A stretch of 64,000 nucleotides of DNA from Adiantum capillus-veneris (lineage: Eukaryota > Streptophyta > Polypodiopsida > Polypodiales > Pteridaceae). Numbering within the stretch: the first letter of the stretch is position 1; every line of letters begins with the position of its first letter. A model generated the notes under the pieces. It had not been told where the DNA came from, made no database searches, and was given only the letters and a program-made list of their open reading frames with translations. Positions 10,896 through 21,607 of this stretch are shown here, piece by piece. The translations under genes were made by a program, and so were the position numbers. Where the stretch lies: NCBI GenBank assembly GCA_014529385.2, contig CM043949.1:109703977-109767976 (forward strand), written 5' to 3'.

Positions 10896-11900
10896 TTGAA
10901 ACTAGTCTTGCCTTTTGTCTTCCCTTTTGCTCGTTCTTGTGTCGATTTTGAAGTCTCTGGCTTGTCCTCAACTTCTTATGTTCTTGCTTACGACACTTTG
11001 CAAGAATGTGTCCTTGTTGCCCTCTTTATAGTATTGTGCATGTTGCTCGACTTTCAATTTGGGCTGGTCGGTCTCTTATTCTGTTTCTTGCCCTTCTTCT
11101 TTTTGTCGTCGGAAGACCCTTTTCCTGTTGAAGTGGACACTAGCTTGTGTGAAGGGTTAAGTCAAGGAGCCGGAATGCATAGAAAAATTGTCTTTGGCAT
11201 GTTCCATGAGCATTTGAATGCTTTGGGACAAACAACACCACTGAATTTCTTTTGCTAGACTATAATAAAACCGCTCCATCTGCTCCAAGAAGGGATTTTC
11301 CGAAAAGAAGCTACTAGCAAAAAGGTATTTCAAAACCGTTGACAGCAAGTAACCAAGGTATCTTTCCTTGTCATCCTCAGATTCTTAGTCAATCATTCCG
11401 AAGTGGATAGTCTTTTGAAGCTTACACGTTTTCAGAGCTTTCTTATGTACGAGTAGGGTTGACTACCGTATCTAAGCATTACCTAGACTTTGGAGGCTTT
11501 GGATAAGCGACCCCAAGAGAGCGGTGTGAAACTGCTGTATGTTGGCAAGACCTTGATGGACATCCTTGAAGCCTAAAAAAGTGTCAAACCATATGGTTTG
11601 ATCCTCATCCTTGAACTCCTTGGTCTTCCTTTTCTTCTTTTCCAAGTAGTCAAACTGAGTTGGTCTCATTAGGTGGTTCGGCTTCTTCCCATAATTAGTG
11701 TCGAAAGCCCCAGAATCACTGTCTGAATTGTTTGAAGAGGATGGGGTTTCCTCCTCGGAAACGCTAGAATGCTTTCTGTGCTTTCTAGACTTCTTCTTGG
11801 ATTTGCTTTTCTTAGTCTTTCTCCACTTCTTTCACCTCTTTTCCTCGTCCTTGGAATTAGAGAAAGGAGGGACTCATTGAAATATCTGAAGACGAAGATG
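10896..11900 (-). pseudogene. Ty3-type gag remnant (related to the gag at 61 kb)
   Basis: On the minus strand, broken pieces line up in gag order. A Ser/Lys-rich N-terminus is followed by TNYGKKPNHLMRPTQFDYLE and KKKRKTKEFKDEDQTIWFDT, then DVHQGLANIQQFHTALLGS. A second piece (11157-11348) has EQMERFYYSLAKEIQWCCLS. The same layout (acidic, 'FDTF..LG...GL..IQQF.TA.LGS') occurs at 60890-61957, so both are gags of one lineage. Several frameshifts and stops are present. Element D abuts it on the left and may have inserted into it. Confidence 0.5.
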
Positions 11901-12162
11901 AAGATCAAGAACTTGTTAGACTGGTGGCTCCAATATCTTTAAGGAGTAGATTAGGATGTGAGGATTGTTTTGTGGTTGTGCCCAGCTCTACCTGAGGTAG
12001 ATATACGTTCTCAGCAATGCAATCCACTATGTTGCCTACCCAGTAGGTTGGCATGAGGCGGGACTCTTGTTCCTAGGCTTTCTTGGGCCAGAGTTTCCAA
12101 TGTTTTGTAGTTTTGCTTATAAATGCTGGCAACATGTGACTTATACAGTGACTTTACACATT
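11901..12162. other. Short spacer before the copia LTR
   Basis: No gene or repeat is recognised. It is probably leader sequence of the minus-strand element to its left. Confidence 0.3.
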
Positions 12163-12610
12163 TGTTAGATGTTGGTCCATTTTTACCAACTCGTGGGATA
12201 CACCCGTAGGTAGGGTATACTTTTGGTTTGTCTATATATGCAGACCCCCTCCTTGTACTTTTGGTATATCAGATTAGCAGAGCTTGCTAGAATTTGGGTC
12301 TGAGTGCACTCTCTCTAGCGTTTTCTCTCTCTAGCATTTTGTTCACACCAACGTGTTTCCTCTCTAGCTTTTTTGTGAGGGATACCTTTTGCTCCCTATA
12401 GCGCTTCCTCTCTCCTCCGCTCTGACACCCTCCATTGCTGGTTGCATTGCAGATCGATTTCCCGTGCTTGTTTGGTGGGCGGTACACGATTGGATGACGT
12501 CTCCGAGATCTGCCGCGAGATCCATTGGTTGGCTGGTACCGAGAGGAGGTTTGCTCGTGGTTGCAGACGAGATCTCACCCAACTCACCCTTTCCCATTGC
12601 ACCTTTAACA
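12163..12610 (+). repeat. 5' LTR of a Ty1/copia element
   Basis: It begins TGTTAGATG and ends TTTAACA, with matching TGTTA/TAACA ends. A TATA-like TCTATATATGCAG is at about 12229. It is followed at once by TGTTATGAGAGCG, a mutated version of the initiator-Met primer site TGGTATCAGAGC. Confidence 0.6.
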
Positions 12611-12779
12611 TGTTATGAGAGCGACGTGCTCTCGAGTTCTTGGTGATTTGTGGGAGTTTTTGGTGTTGAAATTTCGCGATGAAAAGAGATGGTTTGCTAT
12701 TTTTTGTTGTTTTTGACTCATTGGGGGGTTGATCTCGGCTGTAGTGGGCTGATTTGAGTTCTCTCACACAATGCAGAGG

Positions 12780-13096
12780 GGTGATATTTGGATTTAATAG
12801 CTCGGTCCATGATGAAGAAGTACAAGGAGAGGAAGTTCATGATGAAGCCTTAATCAACGAGGAGTGGGGAGATTGGTCCCAGTTCTACTCCAATGTACGT
12901 GATGAACAAATCAAGATACCTACCTTTCCTATGGAGGGATTGGCAATTGAATGGCGAGAATTATGCAATTTGGAAAGTAACCATGACCGCGGTCTTCGAC
13001 TCTTATGATCTTGGAGGTTTTGTCAACAGTAAATTTCAAAAGCCAAAGGATCCTATGGGAGTGAAGCTATGGGAATGTGTCAATGCTCGAATCTAA
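12780..13096 (+). pseudogene. Ty1/copia gag N-terminal stub
   Basis: Residues read from 12893 contain RDWQLNGENYAIWKVTMTAV and then FDSYDLGGFV, followed by PKDPMGVKLWE. This is the copia gag start (L.G.NY..W...M...L...GLW..V). It stops after 68 codons, and no protease or integrase follows. A preceding frame shift separates it from the 12754-13008 reading. Confidence 0.6.
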
Positions 13097-13392
13097 TCAT
13101 GTCATGTGTGCATTGCATTTGAGCCACGTGGACAAGCTACTGCTACATGTCAGCATCAATCTTAGTTAGGAAAGCGAAAGCTTAGGGATTTAGTATGGCT
13201 CCTTTACCTGCATGTCTAGACATGTCAATAGTTGCATACCCTCACTTGCACATTATAGTCACTTAAGCATATGGGCATGTGATCAGGCCCTCACTTCATT
13301 TATTAAATAGAAACCCTTAAAGTGAAGTTGTAGGGTTATTTACGTTGCTCCGCCTCCTCCCTTTGCATCAGATCACTCCTCAACGTCAAAAT
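13097..13392. other. Unassigned spacer
   Basis: No coding sequence. It may be part of a third LTR ('TATTAAATAGAAACCC' near 13303 could be a TATA region), but its ends are not visible. Confidence 0.25.
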
Positions 13393-13657
13393 TGTTGGGT
13401 TCAAGCCCTGTGGTCTAAGCCCATGCAAAACTCCCCTTATAGCATGCAGAGGAAAGTCTAGTCTATGTGGAGTGTGCATGGAAAGTCTCTTTTATATATA
13501 TTGTAAGGCTTTTGTTTTAGTTAATACAAGCAAATAGAAAAGCGTGCTTTTTTAAATTTCCTTTGTCGAATCTCTCTATCCTCTCTCGCTCGTTCTGCAA
13601 GCCCTCCTCGCCATGGCACCTCGCCATCATCCCCCATAGGCTCCACTGCACCTAACA
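13393..13657 (+). repeat. Left LTR of element G
   Basis: 265 bp, TGTTGGG...CTAACA. It has a TATA-like TTTATATATATTGTAAGG near 13493-13510, and a tRNA-Met-like primer site two bases after its end. Confidence 0.6.
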
Positions 13658-14175
13658 CCTGGTATCAAAGCTTGGTGCTCTTGGCGCTGGCAAGGCAAGG
13701 CGAGCCCAGGCAGGCATCTCGAAAGTCGAAACGCTGTAGAGCCTGCCCAAGGCAAGGCGGCAGTTCAAGCGCTAGGTCAGCCTCTCAAAACGCATGCGCC
13801 ATCGTCGTGGTCTCCTAGGTGAGGTGCACTTCTGCAAGAACGTTTTGAGACGCCGTTGCATGTAGCACACTAAGGCGGGTGCGCAGAACCTGCGGAGTGT
13901 TTCAAAACGCTGTCAAATTTGCAAGGTAGCGCATGCAGAGCTAGCCGACAGCTAGCAGCCAGGAGGTTGGATCAAAACGCAGCCAAATCTTGGCGGAGGT
14001 AGCAGTAGGCGACTTAACAACTTCTCAAAATGCTACGTTGTCTGCGAAGGGCTTGTTGATTGTGAGTGAAGAGGCGAGATAGCTTTTCAAAAAGCACGCA
14101 GTAAGGCCAATTGACGGAGCAACAATTGCTAGTAGTGCTTCTAATCTACGAGGGCGATTGGACGAAGTACGGAGC
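13658..14175 (+). other. Element G internal DNA before the A insertion
   Basis: GC-richer than its surroundings, with repeated 'CAAAACGC' and 'GGCAAGGC' words. No reading frame of note. It ends in the first copy of the GGAGC target duplication (14171-14175). Confidence 0.4.
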
Positions 14176-15455
14176 TGTCACGTGACACATCCAGCCCTAT
14201 GTGTCCGTGGACAAGCTACAGCATGATCAGAGTTCAATCAGTCCAGTCAAGTTTAGATTAGAAGTGATCTGGCACTTTTGTGAGTCTATTCGTAGACCGT
14301 GCATGCCTAGTCACTTAGCATAGATGCATATCCTCTGGTTGCACACAACATGATCATCAGTATTCCCTTCAGAATCCATCAGATTCAGTTAGGGGAATTT
14401 TTCAGTGCATTTAGCCTATTTTCCCTATTTTTGGTATTTTCACTTATTATTTTTAAGTTACTTTCCAACAAAAGTAGATAGGGCAATTTTGCTAAGTTTG
14501 TATATAAGCAAACTAGAGTTAGCACTTTCTGGCAGAAGAGGCAGCAGGAGCACATGCTCAACTGGCACCTTCTCAACAGAGCCCCAATAGAACCCAAGGA
14601 CTAGCGTTTTTGCTCCTCAGCAGCTTGGCTAGCGTTTTTGGACCAGACACCGTAGAGCAGCCAACGTTTTGCCCTTGCAGATCCCAGGCGACAAGACCCT
14701 AGCAGATCAGCCTAGCGTTTTTGCATTTGCAGAACCGCGGCGACAGAAACACCATTTTCAGCCCTAGCGTTTTTTGCATCTGCCAGCAACCTCAGCGTTT
14801 TGCAGATCTATCGCGATAGAATTAGCCCTAGGAGACCAGCGTTGTCAGTTTTGAGCAGTTCGACATCGCAGATCAAGTCCCGAACCTCGCAGATCTCACC
14901 TTCCTGCAGCAGTTCCTCGCCGCATGGTCAGTTTCCGCAAGGTTTACAGTTTCAGCCCGGAAAACGCAGATTTCAGCATCTGCGTTTTTCAGCGCGTCGT
15001 CGTCATCGACATAGAGTCAGAATTCAGCAGATAGAAGATTAGCAGATTTCAGCCCATAGCGTTTTTGGACAGCAGTAGAAAGATTGCAGATTTCAGCCCT
15101 TAGGTCGACTTCGTCATCACCGTCGTCATCGTCAACATAGCCTAGACTTGCATCAGTCACATGCATACCATTTGTACGAGATTGTGCAATCGTAAGTAGA
15201 CCACTCTCGTCGACGAGAGTGGGGCCTTCGGAGGAGGGTTTTACAACGTCTCTGGTGTCGTATATCTCTTCTCTCTCTATCTCTCAGTCTCATACACTTG
15301 CACGCACAATATCCACTCACTTTGTTCGTGATCATAGCACTCTCCATAAAGAACGGAAGGCTCTTCCTTCCATAAGAACTAAAAGGAACCTTGGAGCACA
15401 GTTCGGAGTACTCATCTTGAGCAAAGCGCAAACAATCATTCCGCTGCACCTAACA
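14176..15455 (+). repeat. 5' LTR of element A
   Basis: 1280 bp, TGTCACGTGACAC...CACCTAACA. A TATA box (GTATATAAGC) lies at about 14499. Downstream come about eight repeats of a CGTTTTTGC-like word (14602, 14632, 14663, 14712, 14764, 14791, 14989, 15059). Confidence 0.85.
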
Positions 15456-15473
15456 TTGGTATCAGAGCTTTGG
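15456..15473 (+). other. Primer-binding site of element A
   Basis: TTGGTATCAGAGCTTTGG directly follows the LTR. TGGTATCAGAGC is the standard plant primer site complementary to the 3' end of initiator-Met tRNA. Confidence 0.9.
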
Positions 15474-15891
15474 CAGTGTTTTGTATTACTTAAGTAAAGA
15501 ACCACAAGAATTTTTTTTGCTTGTTGAGGTCGCACGAACCCAAGTTCACTTGGGCGTGTCGATTCCTAATCGTGTTTTTTGAAGAGTGACAGGAATCCCA
15601 AGAAAGAAGGGCTTGTCCAGCCTCCCCTTGTGTCTCTTTTCACTCATTGAGAGCGGACCGTGCACTTAGCGGCCGGCCAATCGACGTGAGGTGGGAAAAA
15701 GCAACCTTGGTGTGAGCGCAAGGCCGTCAAGGGGTGCGCCCGCGGAAAGGAGTAGAACTCGGGTGAAGAGAAGATCCTTCTCAAACACGGTTTGCAAGCG
15801 AAAGAAAACCTCAAGAACCTCAAGAATTAAGACCCCCAAGAACCCAAGTTCCTCGTGAACTTAAGAACCCACAAGAACCGACGATTGCAGA

Positions 15892-17229
15892 ATGGTCATC
15901 ACTCGAAGTGGAATGGATACTTCGCTTGGAGGTGATGAGCATGAGAGAGGCGAAGAAGAATTTTCCCGACCAGGAGGTTTTTCCGACCCTCCCCCTTCCC
16001 CATCTACGACAAAGGTTTCACTAACTCCTATGGAGGAGTTGAAGCAGTTGTTTAAGGAAAGACAGTTAGAACGCTAAGAAAGAAAAGTAGAAAGAGAAGC
16101 AGAAAGAAAGGCCTACGAAGAACGAAGGGCAGCCATAGAGCGTGAGCACGAGCAAGCACGCTTGGAAGCCAAAGAAATACAAGCCAAATTTGATTGCAAG
16201 AACAAAGCCCTCAAAGCAAAGAGCGACCAACACATGAAAGAATTCTTGCGACTCTTTTCTCAAGTTCAGGCACAGATGCAAGAGATTCGGGAAAAGGAGA
16301 CTCTCTCAGTCTCTTCTTCTCCACAGCATGCTACCCAGGATTTGCATGATTGTGAGAAGCATGATGATTTGAATGACAATGACAAGCATGATGATTTGCA
16401 TGATCAAGATGTGATTTCTCACGAGCATGATGATTTGCATGAAGAAGATGTGATTGTTCACCAAAATGATGTGTTAGTTGATGCTTTTTCTAGCGAAGCT
16501 AACCTCGTTGTAGATTCTGTCAATCACAAAGGATCGATCTTGGCTCTCGAGCCTAGGTCCAAAGAACCCTCACAGGAAGTATTATGTGTTCGCATGATTG
16601 ATACGCACGCATTATTCGAGTGTTTCATTCGTGATCGTTTCTTGTATTTTAGTCAGCATCTTTATGTGATCCCTTTTCCTAGGCATGACATATTGTATGT
16701 TGAGCACGTTTCTCTCATGGATGAGCACGAATGTATGCGGATTTCTCATGAAAAGTTGAAAAGTATGTATGTAAGGAAGTCACATTCCATGTCTCTTCCT
16801 TGGCATGACACAGTTTCCGAACGAGCACATAAAAGTATGAGCACCAAGCATGGGCATTTCCGTTGTGAATTGCCACAGTTGATTGATTTCGATCAAACAG
16901 AAAAGATTCAATCTCATTGTTTGCATGTGGTTGATGAACGGTTTGTCACTCCGTCTCTATGTTCATCTACATTGCATACACAGTCTTTAGAGAAGACAAG
17001 ATTTTTTCCATTCACTTTACATGGAATAGGTATGTTCATGGTTTTGTGTTGGAAATGGTTTCAGGAATTTTCAGCCATGGAGATTCTTGAAGACGAAAGA
17101 AGCAGGTCTCTAGATGAAGTTGAAGCATTGAAGGAGACTAAGAAGACTTTGTGTCGCTTTCGGCGCGGCCCAAAGAAGCAAGCGTTGCAGACCTTTATGA
17201 AGTTCAAGTACCGCACGACCCACACATAA
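15892..17229 (+). pseudogene. Family-A ORF, element A copy (one internal stop)
   Basis: Starts MVITRSGMDTSLGGDEHERG. The MVxTRSG start is common for gag proteins of plant Ty3 elements. A Pro/Ser linker is followed by a charged coiled-coil stretch (about residues 50-125), then an Asp/His-rich repeat (KHDDLHDQDVISHEHDDLHE, about residues 165-185). Next comes a conserved core with ALFECFIRDRFLYFSQ, IPFPRHDILYVEHVSLM and SLPWHDTV, then a basic end (FRRGPKKQALQTFMKFKYR). One in-frame TAA (16075-16077) breaks it, and the end stop TAA (17227) is a sense codon in element B, where the frame runs on. No zinc knuckle, protease or polymerase is seen. I do not recognise the core. A remote gag is the simplest guess. 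Confidence 0.6.
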
Positions 17230-17320
17230 GAGTGGGCCGACGAAGAGTTCCTTCCAGGATTCCGGAAGCTATTGGCGATCTCCCTCGACGCCATACAGTT
17301 CGGTACCAGTACCTCACTTT

Positions 17321-17333
17321 GAAAAGGAGGGGA
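17321..17333 (+). other. Polypurine tract of element A
   Basis: GAAAAGGAGGGGA directly before the TGTCACGTGAC start of the 3' LTR. Confidence 0.9.
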
Positions 17334-18331
17334 TGTCACGTGACACATCCAGCCCTATGTGTCCGTGGACAAGCTACAGCATGATCAGGGTTCAATCAGT
17401 CCACTTTCTGGCAGAAGAGGCAGCAGGAGCACATGCTCAACTGGCACCTTCTCAACAAAGCCCCAACAGAACCCAAGGACTAGCGTTTTTGCTCCTCAGC
17501 AGCTTGGCTAGCGTTTTTGGACCAGACACCGTAGAGCAGCCAACGTTTTGCCCTTGCAAATCCCAGGCGACAAGACCCTAGTAGATCAGCCTAGCGTTTT
17601 TGTATTTGCAGAACCGCGGCGACAGAAACACCATTTTCAGCCCTAGCGTTTTTTGCATCTGCCAGCAACCTCAGCGTTTTGCAGATCTATCGCGACAGAA
17701 TCAGCCCTAGGACTAGCGTTGTCAGTTTTGAGCAGTTCGACATCGCAGATCAAGTCCCGAACCTCGCAGATCTCACCTTCCTGCAGCAGTTCCTCGCCGC
17801 ATGGTCAGTTTCCGCAAGGTTTACAGTTTCAGCCCGGAAAACGCAGATTTCAGCATCTGCGTTTTTCAGCGCGTCGTCGTCATCGACATAGAGTCAGAAT
17901 TCAGCAGATAGAAGATTAGCAGATTTCAGCCCATAGCGTTTTTGGACAGCAGTAGAAAGATTGCAGATTTCAGCCCTTAGGTCGACTTCGTCATCACCGT
18001 CGTCATCGTCGACATAGCCTAGACTTGCATCAGTCACATGCATACCATTTGTACCAGATTGTGCAATCATAAGTAGACCACCCTCGCCGAGCGGAGTGGG
18101 GCCTTCGGAGGAGGGTTTTACAACGTCTCTGGTGTCGTATCTCTCTTCTCTCTCTATCTCTCAGTCTCATACACTTGCACGCACAATATCCACTCACTTT
18201 GTTCGTGATCATAGCACTCTCCGTTAGGAACAGAAGGCTCTCCCTTCCATAAGAACTAAAAGGAACCTTGAGCACAGTTCGGAGCACTCATCTTGAGCAA
18301 AGCGCAAACAATCATTCCGCTGCACCTAACA
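17334..18331 (+). repeat. 3' LTR of element A (internally deleted)
   Basis: 998 bp. Identical layout to the 5' LTR, except that the region equivalent to about 14245-14526, including the TATA box, is missing: 'CAATCAGTCC' joins straight to 'ACTTTCTGGCAG' at about 17402. Confidence 0.85.
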
Positions 18332-18544
18332 GGAGCATTTTCATTTGGTGAGTTCTTGGCAAAAGCTGCAGAATTTAACTTCAAAATCTTAAGTTTAAGG
18401 ACAAGGCAAGCAAGTTTTCTAGGCACAACAATTTTTTTTCAACATATTAAAACACATCTGTCAATGACAAGCCTTGTCGACTTTGCACACAACATATTAA
18501 AGCATTGCTACAACATGAGATTCGATTATTGGATTTTGGATAGC
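18332..18544. other. Spacer between elements A and B
   Basis: It begins with the second GGAGC of A's target duplication. No gene; probably internal DNA of outer element G. Confidence 0.5.
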
Positions 18545-19671
18545 TGTAAGGTGCAGCGGAATGAATGTTTGAACTTTGCTCAAGATGAGTGCTCCGAACT
18601 GTGCTCAAGGTTCCTTTTTCCTGTGGAAGGGAGAGCCTTCCGTTCTTAATGAGAGAGTGCAATGGACACAAACAAAGTGAATGGACACTGTGAGTGAAGG
18701 TGCTGAGACTGAGAGATAGAGAAGAGAATGCGACACCAGAGACATTGTAAAACCCTCCTCCGAAGGCCCCACTCTCTATGGCGAGAGTGGTCTACTTATG
18801 ATTACACAAATCTCTACAATGCTTGGACTTGCCAACGATGAGGACGACGACGAGACGGGCTGAATTCTGCAAATCTTTATCTGCTGAATTCTGACTCTAT
18901 GTCGGGGACGATGTCGATGACGACAGTACGACGACGACGAGCTGAAAACACAGATGCTGAAATCTGCATTTTCCGGGCTGAATTTGTAAACCTTGCGGAA
19001 TCTGACCGTGCGGCGATGATCTGCTGCGGGAAGGTGAGATCTGCGAGGTTCGGGACTTAATCTGCGAGTACTAACTGCTGAAAACTGAAAACGCTGATGC
19101 TTGTGGGATTCCGTCGCAAAGATGCTAGGGCTGATTTGCAGTCGTGAAGTGGTTCTGCTATGTCTACCAATGCCGAAGCTCCTCCGCAATGCAAAATCGC
19201 CAAGGCTGATCTGTCCTTGCAAAAACGCTAGCTTGATGCTGAGTTGCAAAAACGCTAGGTCATGCAGTCGGGGGTCCTATTGAGAAGGTGCCTATTGAGC
19301 GGTGCTCCTGCTGCCTCTTCTGCCAAAAAGTGCTAGCGCTAGGTTTCTATTTATACAAACTTAGCAAAATGACCCAACCTACTTTCCAACAAAAGTCACT
19401 TAAAAATAATTAGTGAAAAATGTCAAAAATAGGGAAAATAGGTCTATGCCTGTAAAAATGCTCCTGATGGGTTCTGATGGAAATCTAATAATCATGCTAT
19501 GTGCAACCAGAGGATATGCATCTACTCTTAAGTGTCTGGACATGCACGGTCTACGAACAGACTCACAAAAGTGCCATATCACTTCCTATTCTAGACTGAC
19601 TTGACGGAACTGAACCCTGGTCATGTTGTAGCTTGTCCACGGACACATAGGGTTGGATGCGTCACGTGACA
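18545..19671 (-). repeat. 3' LTR of element B
   Basis: On the minus strand it starts TGTCACGTGACGCATCC after a polypurine tract (AAAAGGAGGGGA) and ends CACCTTACA. A TATA-like TTTGTATAAATAG lies near 19350. Confidence 0.85.
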
Positions 19672-19682
19672 TCCCCTCCTTT

Positions 19683-21132
19683 TCAAAGTGAGGTACTGGT
19701 ACCGAACTGTATGGTGTCGAGGGAGATCGCCAATAGCATCCGGAATCCTGGAAGGGACTCTTCGTCGGCCCACTTTGATGTTTGGGTCGTGCGGTACTTG
19801 AACTTCATAAAGGTCTGCAACGCTTGCTTCTTTGGGCCGCGCCGAAAGCGACACATAGTCTTCTGTGGCTCCTTTGATGCTTCAACTTCGTCTAGAGTCA
19901 TGCTTCTTCCTTGTTCAAGAATCTCCATGGTTGAAAATTCTTAAAACCACTTCCAACACAAAAACATGAACATACCTATTCCATGTAAGGTGACTGGAAT
20001 TTTTTTTGTCTTTTCTAAAGGTTGTGCATGCAATGTAGATGAACAAAGAGACGGAGTGCTAAACCGTTCACCACACACACGCAAACAATGAGATCGAATC
20101 TTTCTCTTTTGATCTAAATCAATCAACTGTAGCAATTCACAATAGAAATGCCCATGCTTGGTGCTCATACTTTCTTGTGCTCTTTCTGTAACTGTGTGAT
20201 GCCAAGGAAGAGACAAGGAATGTGACTTCTTGGAATGCATACTTTTCAGCTTTTCATGAGAAATCCGCATACATCCGTGCTCATTCATGAGTGAAACGTG
20301 CTCAACGTACAAAATGTCATGCCTAGGAAAAGGGATCACATAAAAACATTGACTAAAACACAGGAAACGATCACGAATGAAACACTCGAACAATGCGTGC
20401 TGACTAATCATTCGTATACATAATACTTCCTGTGGGGGATCTTTAGACCTAGGCTCGAGAGCCAAGATCGGTTCTTCATGATGGATCGAATCTTCTTGTG
20501 GGGGTTCTGTGGACCTCGACTTGAAAACCAAGATTGGTTCTGCGTGATTGATCGAATCTGCAATGAGGTTAGCATCACTAGAAAATGTATCAACTATCAC
20601 ATCATCCTTGTGAACAATCACATCATCTTCATGCAAATCATCATGCTTGTGAGAAATCACATCTTGATCATTATGCAAATCATGTGTGTCATGCTTGGGA
20701 GAAGAAGAGACTGAGAGAGTCTCCTTTTTCCGTTCCTGTTGCATCTGTGCCTGCACTTGAGAAAAGAGACGCAACATCTCTTTCATTTGTTGGGCACTCT
20801 GCGCTTCATACGTTAACCGTCTTTCTTCGCACTCGCAATCGAATTCGGCTTGTCTTTCTTTGGCTTTCAAGCGTTCTTGCTCATACTCACGCTCTATGGT
20901 TGCCACTTTGTCTTCATATTCACGATCTATGGCTGCCATGATTTCGTCGCTTTCTAACTCCCTGTCCATCATCATCTTTTCGAAAGCCTCCATAGGAGTT
21001 AGTGCAATCCTTGGCGTAGATGGGGAAGGGGGGGGGGTCAGAAAAACCTCGTGGTGGGGAAAATTCTTCTTCGCCTCTCTCATGCTCATCACCTCCAAGC
21101 GAAGTATCCATTCCGCTTCGAGTGATGACCAT
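19683..21132 (-). pseudogene. Family-A ORF, element B copy (frameshift and one stop)
   Basis: Same protein as in element A, from MVITRSGMDTSLGG to a C-terminal GTSTSL just before the polypurine tract. It shares the coiled coil, the Asp/His-rich block (HKHDDLHEDDVIVHKDD) and the core (ALFECFIRDRFLCFSQ, IPFPRHDILYVEHVSLM). A ten-base G run (21028-21037) has one base more than the equivalent in A and shifts the frame. A TAA at about 19938-19940 replaces a Gln codon seen in A. B carries an extra in-frame duplication (EPILVFKSRSTEPPQED beside EPILALEPRSKDPPQEV). Long tracts remain aligned between copies, so both were recently coding. Confidence 0.6.
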
Positions 21133-21139
21133 CCACTGA

Positions 21140-21262
21140 AGTCTTGGGTTCTTGTGGTCTTGGGTTCTTAAGTTCACGAGGAACTTGGGTTCTTGGGGGT
21201 CTTGGTTCTTGAGGTCTTGAGGTTCTTGCGGGTCTTGAGGTTCTTGAGGTTCTTCTTTCGCT
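21140..21262 (-). repeat. CAAGAACC-type tandem repeats in the family-A leader
   Basis: On the minus strand this is a series of CAAGAACCYC/CAAGACCC words ending 8-10 bases before the ORF start. The same repeats precede the ORF in A (15811-15880) but are fewer. Read in frame they would encode Glu-Pro-Gln repeats. Confidence 0.7.
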
Positions 21263-21589
21263 TGCAATTTGTGTTAGAGAAGGATCTTCTCTTCACCCGA
21301 GTTCTACTCTTTTCCGCGAGCACACCCCTTGGCGGCCTTGCGCTCACACCAAGGTTGCTTTTTCCCACCTCACGTCGATTGGCCGGCCGCTAAGTGCACG
21401 GTCGGCTGTCAATGAGTGAAAAGAGGCACAAGGGGAGGCTGGACAAGCCCTTTCTTCTTTCTTGGGTTTCCTGTCACTCTTCAAAAACACGATTAGGAAT
21501 CGACACGCCCAAGAGAACTTGGGTTAAGTGCGACCGCTACAAGCAAAAAAAATTCTTGTGGTTCTTTCCTTGAGTGATACAGAACACTG

Positions 21590-21607
21590 CCAAAGCTCTG
21601 ATACCAA
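21590..21607 (-). other. Primer-binding site of element B
   Basis: On the minus strand this reads TTGGTATCAGAGCTTTGG, identical to that of element A. Confidence 0.9.

Larger units (their letters stand above)
14176..18331 (+). mobile_element. Element A: non-autonomous LTR element with one unknown ORF
   Basis: This is a complete element: 5' LTR 14176-15455, primer site 15456-15473, ORF 15892-17229 and beyond, polypurine tract 17321-17333, 3' LTR 17334-18331. It is flanked by a perfect 5-bp duplication GGAGC (14171-14175 and 18332-18336). The internal region is only 1.88 kb, with no protease, reverse transcriptase or integrase, so mobility would need enzymes from elsewhere. The 3' LTR lacks about 282 bp present in the 5' LTR. 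Confidence 0.9.
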
